Source: Sternotherus odoratus
Lineage: Eukaryota > Chordata > Testudines > Kinosternidae
Direction: 5' to 3'
Assembly: GCA_032164245.1 (NCBI GenBank)
Contig: JAVMKO010000003.1
Span: 37,822,890 to 37,886,889 of the forward strand
Length of the DNA stretch: 64,000 bases
Each line of letters starts with the position of its first letter. The first letter of the stretch is position 1. Shown here piece after piece: positions 52,183 to 61,950 of the stretch. A model generated the notes under the pieces. That model saw nothing but the letters and a program-made list of their open reading frames with translations, was not told where the DNA came from and searched no databases. The translations under genes were made by a program, and so were the position numbers.

Positions 52183-52671
52183 TGTTGGAATAACACAATT
52201 TAGAAACAACTGTATTATGAATGTTGTGTAGTATGATTTTAAAAACTGTCTCAAACTGTACTTTCACTCCCTGTATATGAACTCTCAACCTCTAGCCTGG
52301 CATGCATCTTAAACTCATGTTTACCCTGCCACAGCTGGGCAAGGCGTCATAGTGTCTGAGTACCCCTAAGGGTCCTGGCCTCCTGTTTACCAGACATGTA
52401 AATGGCATAGATTAATACTGAACAATGGATGTGATAGTCATTAAGTGTTATCACCTGTGTAAGTGTATTGAAAGCCCCCCTCCCTTATTCACACCTGAGT
52501 ATAAGAGAGGTCTCAGCCTGGCATGGAGTTGAGCCAGCTGTTTGGGTAATAACCCCTCTGACTCCTATTGCTTGCAATAAATCTTGTTTTCCAGAAACCT
52601 ACTGAGTGATGCCTGTTCTTTGTGAGTATATTGGGATTAAAGCTCCAAAGGTAAAAGCAGTTTTTGCAACA
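52183..52671 (+). repeat. ERV 3' LTR (489 bp)
   Basis: Same as the 5' LTR by eye except for an additional 30-bp block (52536-52565) between the TATA-like motif and AATAAA. Confidence 0.93.
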
Positions 52672-52737
52672 AATACTATGGTAACTCTGTAAATGTGCTT
52701 CTTATGTGTGTTTGTTTTATATATATATATATATATA

Positions 52738-53133
52738 CTAGTGTAAAAGCCCATGTACACGGGTCAACCTTAAGGGCTCGTGCCCCCCCCCCCGCCGCCG
52801 CCGCCCAGCCCCCTCCCCTTGCAACGACCCCCCACTCGCCCAGACCCCCTCTCCCCTGAAATGACCCCCCCTTCGCCCAGCCCCTCCTCCCCCCTGAAAC
52901 GACCCCCCCCTTCGCCAAGCCCCCTCCCCCCCGCTCAGCTCCCTCCCCCCTCAACTCCTCATCATGCGCCCGACATCCCAGCTAACTTTATATGTATAAC
53001 TGCTCCTTGGTGCTTTAGCGTGGCGGCCATTTTGTGCCTCCGAACTACAACCCCCAGCATGCCGTTCGTCCGGGCCGTCTCTACTGCGCATGACGGCTTC
53101 ACACACCGTTCGCTTGTCTTTTATAATATAGGA
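52738..53133 (-). mobile_element. Short non-autonomous Helitron
   Basis: On the minus strand the element starts TCCTATATTATAAAAG and ends with the hairpin CCCGTGTACATGGG (52763-52750), seven spacer bases and CTAG (52741-52738). It lies between a host A (53134) and T (52737). TC start, 3' hairpin plus CTRR end and A/T insertion are the Helitron rules. The body is a C-rich tract (52784-52975) plus a promoter-like segment. No coding capacity. Confidence 0.8.
53020..53095 (+). promoter_or_regulatory. Housekeeping-promoter-like motif cluster inside the Helitron
   Basis: Within 75 bp: GGCGGCCATTTTG (53022, YY1-like), ACTACAACCCCCAGCATG (53044, close to the ZNF143/THAP11 motif) and TGCGCATG (53085, NRF1-like). 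Motif calls are from memory of consensus sequences and need scoring. Confidence 0.5.
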
Positions 53134-53139
53134 TATGAA

Positions 53140-55537
53140 AAAGATAGTGTAGATATTCAAACTGCAGTCTTTAGGGTATCAGTACACAGCCCTTTTAAAA
53201 AATAATTTGGATTGAAAAAGAAAGATATGATTTACCAGTGAAAGGTAATAACTTTTGGGTTATCGGCAGCTCTGAAAACATTTTCCATTCTGCTGAAGGC
53301 AGTAGTTTCTGTGCTCTGATTCTTAGGCATAAGGATGTAAATATAACTGGATTACATGCTGATAGCAGCTCATTCAGAGGAGTTGTTGCATTATCAAGTA
53401 CAGGCAATGAGTCATTTACTGACAAAAGTAGCATTTATTATAAATATAGAGAGATCTCTGTTAACTCCAGTGAGAGCAATACAAATTTTAGGATTCAAAA
53501 TGTGTGTTCTGTGCAGTGTATATCTCTTGAGGGCTGAAAATGAAAATAGCAGAGATGTGGCAGCATGTGAAGGCATGTGAAAGCATGTGAACGGACACAA
53601 TAGAAATTAACAAATTTGGTTAGCGTTTCTGAAATCTCTACTTCCAGCTTTTAGCATTGGCTAAGTGTACTTCAGACACAAACATCTCGGTTGAAAGAAA
53701 ATGAGGAAGATGCTGAAAGAATGGTCCACAAAGACAGGTGTACATTCAGAGATAGTGAAACATCTCGTATGGCAGGGATTTATGCAATATTTTCAGAACC
53801 TCCTGCTATTGCTCTGCTTTCAATGATTTTGAATATTGATGCATCCAATGAGTGCCTGCTCGAGAAAGGGAAATTGCCAGATGAGGAGAAGAAACTGAGT
53901 ATAAAAATATTAACAATTTGGAAATGTCTCCTAACATTCCAGATAACTCCTGGAAAACTCTTGTTTAACATTTGACAATCAAGGAGGCTGGAGTAGCGTA
54001 ATTAACAAAGAAGGGAGGCACTAAGTAACTTTGGATCTATCAATAAAGACCTTAAAATGAAGTATTTGGAAGGATATTATGGTATTATCAGTACATCCTC
54101 CAGGACAGCAGATTTTGAATAGTTTTGTAGAGGAAAATCTATTTATGGGACAATGCATCTATGAATCAGAGTTTCAAGATGAAATAGAAAGAACTGGAAA
54201 CAGAGTTCTTTGTGGACAACAAATCAAACTGAATACATTTGGACCAGGTTTTACAGCCAGGAGGTAACTGGGGAGATACACAGGTGATGAACAGTTGTTT
54301 TTTTTAATCTCTGATGGGTAAAAGATTTACCTAAAATTTTACCTAGAGATTTACTTAAAATGCTGCACCAATGTCAAACACCCCCAGGGCCTGGAGGAAG
54401 CTGGCGCCTGTGCCTAGTAATACTAACTGCTGCCAACATTTAACATTATTTCTATTAGACATTTTGCACTTTTAAAAAACTACTTGTCTTGAATTCTTTT
54501 TATTTCACAGGATATTTGCCAGATTCATTGAATCTCATTTGTGTTCTTTTGCCTTTGTTTCTCCTAGTCAAAACAGAACCAAAAAGCAATATGGTTGGAA
54601 TTTTTACTCCTAAAATACGTGGAAAATGAGAAGCTCCCCTATACAATGAATTGTGCCCAACATTTTCAAATGGAAGTGCCCAAAATTAGGCGTTTAAACA
54701 GAAATGTCCTGAATGTTCTGGGTACTGAACACCTGCAGCTCCCTCTGACTTCAAGTTGAGTTGCAAGTGCTCAACACCTCTGAAAACTGGCCACCTCCAC
54801 TTAAGTGCCTATAATGTATATGGATTTAGTTGCCTATATTTAGAGTAAAAGTTTTGGCTGTAATTTCTGTCTACCCAAATCGTGGAAATCCAACTTTACA
54901 GCTTCAGTCAGCCACGCTGCCTGTAGAACTCAGTATAAATAAAGCCAATCTTTTTATCTACGGTTATAAACTCTGTGTCTTGTGTGCCTGACTGAATGGA
55001 AGAGGCCAGGGCTCAGCCCTCTCCCAGTCCTTCCAAAACCCCCGGTTCTATACTTTTCCCACCCATACCCAATAATCCTCCGAGTTCACATCCAGGCTCC
55101 TTCACCAGCAATTACTTCCCTTTCCTGCAGGTCCTCCGTTACCCCTGACACTCCCAAACCTTTGCACTGCTTCTAAGTAATGTGGGAAATATGGTTCTGT
55201 ATTGTAGTTTAAATGAATTATTACTCAGCGTTCTGTATTAATATGCCTAGTAAGGAATCTATTCATCAAAAAACATTTCCTGAATCTTTTTTGTTGTTTG
55301 TATTGTTACAGACAGACTTGCTGACAGGTATTTTGAATAAATAATCAAATAAATTAAAACTGGTGTGATTATATTGTGTTATTTTGACAAATAAAATATG
55401 CAGAATTTTGCAGAATTTGACAATCTTGTGTGCAGAATTTTTAATTTTTTGTTTCAGAATTTTAAAAAAAATTTGGCGTGAAATTCCACCAGGAGTAATA
55501 TACACACAAATGAGTTACCCTGTGTATTTAGATGGTA
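53140..55537. other. Intergenic DNA with unidentified open frames
   Basis: Frames at 53238-53537 (99 codons) and 53691-53975 (94 codons, MKENEEDAERMVHKDR...) have no domain I know. The region to about 54300 reads like the decayed body of an old gene or element, because amino-acid-like composition persists across several frames, but I cannot name it. 54640-54800 resembles an old sauropsid SINE. Confidence 0.3.
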
Positions 55538-55817
55538 TGTCTTCACTACTCTCCGGATCAAGCTATCAGGGATCGATTTATCACATCTAGTGTAGACACG
55601 ATAAATCAATCCCCGATCGCTCTGCCTTCGACTCCCACAATCCACCAAGATGAGAGGCAGAAGCAGAGTCGACAGTGGAACAGTGGCAATTGACCCCGTG
55701 CTATGAAGATGCAAGGTAAGTCGACCTAAGATATGTCGATTTCAGCTATGCTATTCTCATAGCTGAAGTTGCATATCTTAGGTCGACCCTCCCTCCCAGT
55801 GTAGACAAGGGCTAAGA
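55538..55817. mobile_element. Palindromic MITE, third copy of the 6875/20560 type
   Basis: It starts 'gtatgtcttcactac' and ends 'agtgtagacaagggcta'. Inner palindromes: 'gggatcgatttatcacatc' / 'gacacgataaatcaatcccc', and 'gtcgacctaagatatg' / 'catatcttaggtcgac'. Confidence 0.65.
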
Positions 55818-56244
55818 GTGACAGAGTTGTAGTGATTTATCTATTCCATTTCCAAGTGTCTTTCAGAGCAGACCCAGGAGGCAGCCCCCTGGGGATCTCT
55901 GGCTTCAGTTTAGAATCTCTAGCCTTTCAGAGTTCAAGCAACCAAAAAGATGCAGTTTTTTCTTGTCAGGGATTTTTATTCTCTCAGAGTTCAAGATGAT
56001 GGGACAGATTCAGATACATGTCTCCTCTTCTTGTGTTTAGGGGAGAGCCGTCAACAAAGTGTTTTGTCCTTTAATGTTCCACAATAGTTTGTCTGGTGTC
56101 TATGGCCCTTCTTTTGTTAGTCAGGAGACAACATCTTCTGTGCAAACTTGGTAATGTGTCTCTCCTGACTTGGGGTTTATAGTTTCAGAGCAAACACTTT
56201 TACAGTTACAGAGAAAACAGTTAAATATTACTTTATAACATGGG

Positions 56245-57144
56245 TGTAGTGGGGTGCTCCCCGCTCCCTGCCGGCCAGGGGTGGAATAGCCCTGGAAAGA
56301 GGGTTTGTAGCTGGCTGAGCCTGCTAGCAGGCTTAAGTGGAAAGCAGGCTCAGCTGTGTGGCCACGCCCCAAACATTCCAGGCTGTATAAAAGCCTGGGA
56401 GGCAGGAGTTAGAGAGAGAAGAGGGGGAGAGTGAGTTTACTCTGAAGGTCAGTCTCCTCTGTAGGCAGCAGGAGACAGGGCTTGGCTGCAAAGTACCCGG
56501 ACTGGGACAGGGCGTGGGTGAGGCAGCTGGGAGCCAGGGAGCCTAAGCTCTAGTGAGAGGGCCCCAGCTTGCTGAGCCTAGGGAAGGCCCGACCCACGGG
56601 GTACTGGGGATTGCAAGGGGGCCAGTCTCGGTAGTCAGAGGGAGATAGGGCTTGGCTGCAGGGAGCCAGTAACAGAGTACCCAGACTGGGACAGGGCGTG
56701 GGCAAGGCAGCTGGGAGCCAGGGAGCCTAAGCTCTAGTGAAAGGGCCCCAGCTTGCTGAGCCTAGGGAAGGCCCGACCCACGGGGTACTGGGGGTTGCAA
56801 GGGGGCAGCCCTGGGCTGGATAAGAGCAGCAGGCCAACCCCTTCTTGCCGGTGATGAGTAGCCATGAGACTGCAGTCAGCCTCAGAGAGACTGAGGCAGT
56901 GGCCGTATCTGAGGCAAGTTGGGGATAGTGGGTGTTGGGTTCCCCAGGGAGGGGAGACCCTAAGACCAGGGGGGTACTGCAGGGGTGCAGCACCCTCAGC
57001 AAGGGGCTCCGGGGTCCAGGAGGGGCACGGGACCAGTGTGGAGAAGCGGACGTCGGCCGGCAGAGGGCGCTCCTGGGTCAAAAAGAGCTAATTCCCAGAA
57101 GACCAGACGGGGGCGCCGCCGGGTGAGTGACCGACCCCGTTACA
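56245..57144 (+). mobile_element. Solo LTR (900 bp) with 5-bp target duplication
   Basis: It begins TGTAGTGGGGTGC and ends CCCCGTTACA, with ATGGG on both sides (56240-56244, 57145-57149). TATA box 'gctgtataaaagcctgg' near 56382. An internal block of about 180 bp is tandemly duplicated (about 56465-56640 and 56641-56815; 'gactgggacagggcgtggg', 'gaaggcccgacccacgggg'). It interrupts an older AT-rich repeat. Open frames here are shadows. Confidence 0.85.
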
Positions 57145-57149
57145 ATGGG

Positions 57150-57770
57150 ATATAGATATTATAAGTGAGATTAATTCATGCAGCAACATACAAGCATTTC
57201 ATTGAGTCTATACACTAAATACAGTCTTATAAGACTAACACATATTTTGAGGTGATGTGGTCTGGACTCCAGCTATAAGGTTATCAGTTCTTAGCTAATG
57301 CCTGCAGTCTGGCAAGACCTGGCCTGCCAGTGTCAGTCATATTTTAATTCTCATGTGAAATTACAGGGAAATGTTCCTATCAAGTTTGGAAGCTCCCTAG
57401 TGATAAGTAATGTCATTTGGGAGCTTTAATCATGAGAATGAAATAATTGCACTGATCTACTCTCCTGGGCAATTATGGCTTTTACTGAGATGGTAATTTA
57501 CTTCCTTTCTTTGTAGAAACTCAACATTGTCAATCATGAAACATTTGGCTCCTCAACAGCTTTGATTCTCTTTTGAATCTCGAAAGACTTGATGGGAAAT
57601 GCATAATTTGAGAAGATCCATTGTGGGTTTTTGTCTCTTTTATTGCCTGATTCTGCTAGGTGCCCAGTGCCCTCAGCTCTCTTTGAATCCAGGGTTTGGA
57701 ATGGCAGAAACTAGAGACACTTTTACTTGGATTCCTATAGTTAGGCATATAAGAGCAGGTCAAAAAAAAT
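57150..57770. other. Intergenic DNA, nothing recognised
   Basis: Continuation of the sequence interrupted by the solo LTR; no exon or intact repeat seen. Confidence 0.35.
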
Positions 57771-57774
57771 GCCA

Positions 57775-57935
57775 CTGTAGTGCGTAAGTGAAGACGTTTA
57801 TATGCTGATGGGAGAGAGCTCTCCTGTAGTCAAAGGGGACATAACAGGCGGTAGCTATGTGGTCAGGAGAAGCTCTCCCGCTGACATAGTGCTGTCTACA
57901 TGGGAGGTTAAGGCTGGAAGTAGGTGAGGCTAGTG
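57775..57935. mobile_element. MITE fragment, family of 18673-18955
   Basis: 'ctgatgggagagagctctcc', 'ggagaagctctcccgctgac' and 'catagtgctgtctacatggg' correspond block by block to 18737-18850. Confidence 0.65.
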
Positions 57936-58221
57936 AGCTTTATTGCAAATCTGCTCTCTAGGTTGGTTGCACTGATGTATTGCATTCACTACTAACGCTC
58001 AAGATCTAGCTGCATACTCTTCTCATCCATGGAAGCACCTGTTCGCCACATCACAAATTTTGCTTCTAGATGGTTTTCTTACACACACCTGTTTCTAGAA
58101 AACTGTTTAAAACAACACGGAAATCACTCCGGGATGACAAGAGCATAGGCACCGACTCCATGGGTGCTCCGGGGCAATTTAGGCTGGCCTTTTGAACGCC
58201 TCACTAGTTACCAGTATGTCC

Positions 58222-58345
58222 CTTGGTAGTCAGGTGACCAGATGTCCCAATTTTATAGGGACAGTCCCGATTTTGGGGTCTTTTTCTTATATAGGTTCCT
58301 ATTACCCCCCACCCCGTGTCCCAGTGTTTCACATTTGCTGTCTGC
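58222..58345. mobile_element. Short MITE ('tgaccagatgtccc' family), copy 2
   Basis: 'caggtgaccagatgtccc', 'atagggacagtcccgatttt', 'tcttatataggttcc', ending 'gctgtctgctcaccctac'. It is opposite in orientation to 42270-42390. Confidence 0.75.
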
Positions 58346-58489
58346 TCACCCTACTTGGTAGTGTAGAGACCGGGCACGGTTTAGCTGAGTACCCAGTGAG
58401 AAAGTTCGCATATATAATAGTTCATAGTGTGTGTGTTTATAATTTATAAATTTTATTTATAATTTTATTTATATTTATTTATTTATAAA

Positions 58490-58712
58490 TGGAGATATAC
58501 CAATCTCCTAGAACTGGAAAGACCTTGAAGGTCATCGAGTCCAGTCCCCTGCCTACACTAGCAGGATCCCCCTGCCTACACTAGCAGGATTGAGTACTGT
58601 CCCCTGACAGATTTTTTGCCCCAGATCCCTAAATGGCCCCCTCAAGGATTGAACTCACAACCCTGGGTTTAGCAGGCCAACGCTCAAACCACTGAGCTAT
58701 CCCCCCACCCCA
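58490..58712 (-). mobile_element. Turtle Pol III (Cry-type) SINE, with internal duplication
   Basis: Nearly identical to 18341-18580, including the duplicated 'gcctacactagcagg' block. The AT-rich tail is at 58440-58489. Confidence 0.87.
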
Positions 58713-58719
58713 AAAAGAA

Positions 58720-58886
58720 AGACCTTGAAGGTCATCGAGTCCAGTCCCCTGCCTATACTAGCAGGATCGAGTACTGTCCCCTGACAGATTTTTTGCCCCA
58801 GAACCCTAAATGCCCCCCTCAAGGATTGAACTCACAACCCTGGGTTTAGCAGGCCAATGCTCAAACCACTGAGCTATCCCTCCCCC
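58720..58886 (-). mobile_element. Turtle Pol III (Cry-type) SINE, no internal duplication
   Basis: A second SINE directly after the previous one in the same orientation, truncated at its tail ('gaccttgaaggtc' abuts the 58712 copy). It has a single 'gcctatactagcagg' block. Confidence 0.85.
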
Positions 58887-58889
58887 CGT

Positions 58890-59930
58890 GTGTAAACGAT
58901 AACATAACAAGTAGAGAGGAAGAGACCTTTAGATTTCTCAGAATAAATAAATGCACATTCTACAGAACTCAGCAGGTTTTGTTTTGAGGTTTTTGAGACA
59001 TTTGTCTATCAAGTGAACCATTTTCATTCTCATTTGAACTAGAACTTATACGAGTTTGTTGCATTCTCCAGTTTAATATAACTGAAGGGTAGGCCCATGA
59101 TAGCATACAGATTAAATACAAAGGTCCCACATTATCTAGTCCAAGCTTCTTTGTTCATAGGAACATTTAAATTTTAATATAAAACTATGTAAGTGAGAAA
59201 AAATTCAACAACTAATATTAATTTCAGCTGAGTCATTGCCAATGTACTTCAAGCTTAGGAAATTTTATAGAACTAATTTATTTGTGTTTTAAAGTTCCAT
59301 ATCTTATCAGTTGAAATATTGCCACAATAAGCATGGGGTCATTTATTTTAATGTAGTAGTAATTTATTTTAGTAATTTGTTTTCTGACATGTTTGATTTA
59401 GTATTTTAATTAGGAATGGCTAAAGTTTCTCCATTAACTTGTTTAGTATTCTTTGCAAAAAAAAAAAAAGTATTAATGCAAAATTATGGTTGACGCGATT
59501 ACTGCACAAAAGACACGAAATTCAAAGATGCTTCCCACAGCAACTGTAGCTGTGCCTCTCTGTGCCTATGTAGTTATGTCTATTACTGTTTATGCTATAA
59601 TGTTTTATGCCTTAATATACTGTGAAACCAATCTTAAGTGACCACTGAAAAGAGCATCAAACATTAGTTATCAGGGAGAGGTTGAACAAAATTGTCCTGA
59701 TGGCCATTCTGTATGTCAGAGAGGGATGATGCATGAAGCACATGTTTTGAATGTGGCTGGATGAACATTGTGTTTTCCATAAATTGTTGATTTTTTGGTA
59801 TATTGTGTTTGACCTGGATTTCCTACAGGGATTTTTATGTTTGTTCAAGTACAACCACCACCAACCCAATCTTTACTGTTACATAACACAGTGAATTTTG
59901 GGGAAGATTTCTATTTTATATATATTATAT
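58890..59930. other. AT-rich intergenic DNA, nothing recognised
   Basis: No exon, RNA gene or clear repeat. Confidence 0.4.
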
Positions 59931-59934
59931 ATAT

Positions 59935-60290
59935 TAGAGCTGGTTGAAAAATTTTCAAATTTAATGTTTTTCCATTGGAAAATGGAACTTCAGCAAAATC
60001 AAAACTTTCTGCAGGAACATGTTGATTTCAACAAAATTTTGTTTAGAAAATAACTGAATTGAAGTCTTTTGATAATATTGAAACTTCTTTCAACCTTTTC
60101 AGAATGGAACACTTTGAATTTTGTTTTGAAACAACTTTTACATTTTTAAAAATATTATTTTGCAAATGATAATAAACAGGTGAAATGCAACATTTCAGTG
60201 ATCCTGAAATGAAATGTTTTCAAAAACTTTGTTTCACTGGAACTTGTGTTTTTGTTTCAATTTGGAACAAAAACAAATTTCAAAATTAAT
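59935..60290. repeat. Old dispersed repeat rich in 'aaaatttt/ttttcaa' inverted motifs
   Basis: Repeated 'gaaaaattttcaaa', 'caacaaaattttgttt' and 'tgaaatgaaatgttttcaaa' motifs give an imperfect palindromic character found in a common sauropsid MITE-like repeat. Boundaries and class are uncertain. Confidence 0.35.
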
Positions 60291-61064
60291 GTCATACAGT
60301 GTGTGCAGCATACAGCCCTGGCCACATTCCACTTCGGACACCTGATCCACATATAGCTTTTCCTTCTGACTGCTTTTCATTTGGGAGAAAACTCTACTGC
60401 CATGTCATTAAGTGCCTGCAACCTCTGCTAGGATGCTATCTATATTGGATGGTTATGGCATCCAATTTTGCATGTGTGTCATTATGACTTGTACTAGGTC
60501 TGCACCTAGGCCAACACCTATCCACATAAATGAGTTACACTATACTTGAGGTCTAGTTTAGATGCAGAGCCTGTCCACTATCCAAAATTTAGAAAAGGGA
60601 AATGACTAAGGAACATGCAATACATCATGAGAGGATACAAAATAGCAGAGAAGTCTTGCAGAGGTCAGTATCCTGGGACCAACATGGCTACAAAACACTG
60701 TACAGAAATGATCAGTGCTGGGTTTCTGTACAGAAATGACCAGTGCAACTTCAGACTTTTACCTCTCCTAATGTAGTACTGTATATGTATGTAAACAAAT
60801 TTTGCCTGAATGTTGTTTTTTGTGTGTTTCTGAATTTGACTGTAAATTCTTTGGGACTGGAACAGGGATCATATTTACCCAGGTGAGCTCAGTATATAAT
60901 AATAGAAATAATCAGAATACTAGTGGCATACAAATGGAGTGAAACTCTTAGCACTTGTGAAAATATCTGTTCAAGAAACTAGTATTGGGGAAATGACAGC
61001 AAACTGACAAAAAAATACCAAAAAACTGCAAGTCACTGCTGAACAGCAATGCTCAATCACTTAC

Positions 61065-61150
61065 TCTTGCATCCGACGAAGTGGGTATTAGCCCACGAAA
61101 GCTTATGCTTCAATACTTTAGTTAATCTTTAAGGTGCCTTTGTTACCTCA
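61065..61150. repeat. Dispersed repeat fragment ('cacgaaagcttatgc' family)
   Basis: 'gcatccgacgaagtgggtat', 'cacgaaagcttatgcttc' and 'ctttaaggtgcc': the inverse of 45985-46085. Confidence 0.65.
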
Positions 61151-61457
61151 CTTACTCTTGTGGCTTCTTAGCCATCATCTATAAACTGTCTATGTTGTAA
61201 GTTCATCTGGTCGAGATCTTGTCTCTGTATTTGCTTGTACATGCATATCATTTGAGACCTTTCTGTAAATCTAGACAATTCACAGTATTTTCCCACAATC
61301 TCTGTTAGGCACATTGTGTAGCTTATCCTTCAAAAGGAAAGGATACATGGCCAAAATTCATATGCTATCAACTAATAATGTCAATGAACAGAGGAGGAAA
61401 CTATTGCACAGCCCTTTATCTAGAGATGTGGTAATGCAATATAGTTCTCCAGCTTGT

Positions 61458-61946
61458 TGTGGCAGGGTGCTGGCCAGGAGTGCCTGAGCCAGCCCTGCGG
61501 GCCCTTTAAGAGGGAGCAGTAGCCTGCAAACCTCCCCTTGCAGAGAAGGCTAATCAGCCACCTGGGCTGCAGGGCAATTAGCCTGGAGGGATTGCACCTG
61601 GCAGCAGCCTCAGAGGGATAAAAGGCCTGCCAGGAAGGAAGCCCAGTGTGGTGGGGATGGTATAGGGTGTGGTGTGGTGTGGTGTGGTGTGGTGTGGTGT
61701 GGTGTGGTGTGGTGTGGTGTGGTGTGGTGTGGTGTGGTGTGGTGTGGTGTGGTGTGGTGTGGTGTGGTGTGGTGTGGTGTGGGCTATTCAGAGCGGTGTG
61801 TTAGAGTTGTAAACTGAAAGGCTAAACTGTGTAAAGCTGTATGTATTGGTGGTGGGGTCCTGCACTGTTAATAAAAGAGCACTGTTTGGAGCAAAGAAGG
61901 GTTCCCTGCCTGTTCCTGCAGAGGGGTGAGAGAGCGGTCTGTCACA
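61458..61946 (+). mobile_element. Solo LTR-like element with 4-bp target duplication
   Basis: It begins TGTGGCAGGGTGC and ends GGTCTGTCACA, flanked by TTGT (61454-61457, 61947-61950). TATA-like 'gggataaaaggcc' near 61615 and AATAAA near 61870. Same ground plan as 35805-36172 and 56245-57144. Confidence 0.75.
61666..61780 (+). repeat. (GGTGT)23 microsatellite
   Basis: 23 uninterrupted GGTGT units (115 bp) downstream of the TATA-like motif of the LTR. Confidence 0.95.
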
Positions 61947-61950
61947 TTGT

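Larger units (their letters stand above)
47096..52671 (+). mobile_element. Young, internally degenerate gammaretrovirus-like ERV
   Basis: Two LTRs (47096-47554 and 52183-52671) flanked by a 4-bp duplication AATA (47092-47095, 52672-52675). A TGG-start primer-binding-site candidate follows the 5' LTR at 47559, and a polypurine tract AAAGAGGAGGGA precedes the 3' LTR. The 4.6-kb interior keeps a short gag matrix remnant and an integrase remnant, but no long open frame. By eye the LTRs show no base substitutions. It must have moved with proteins from a relative. Confidence 0.9.
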
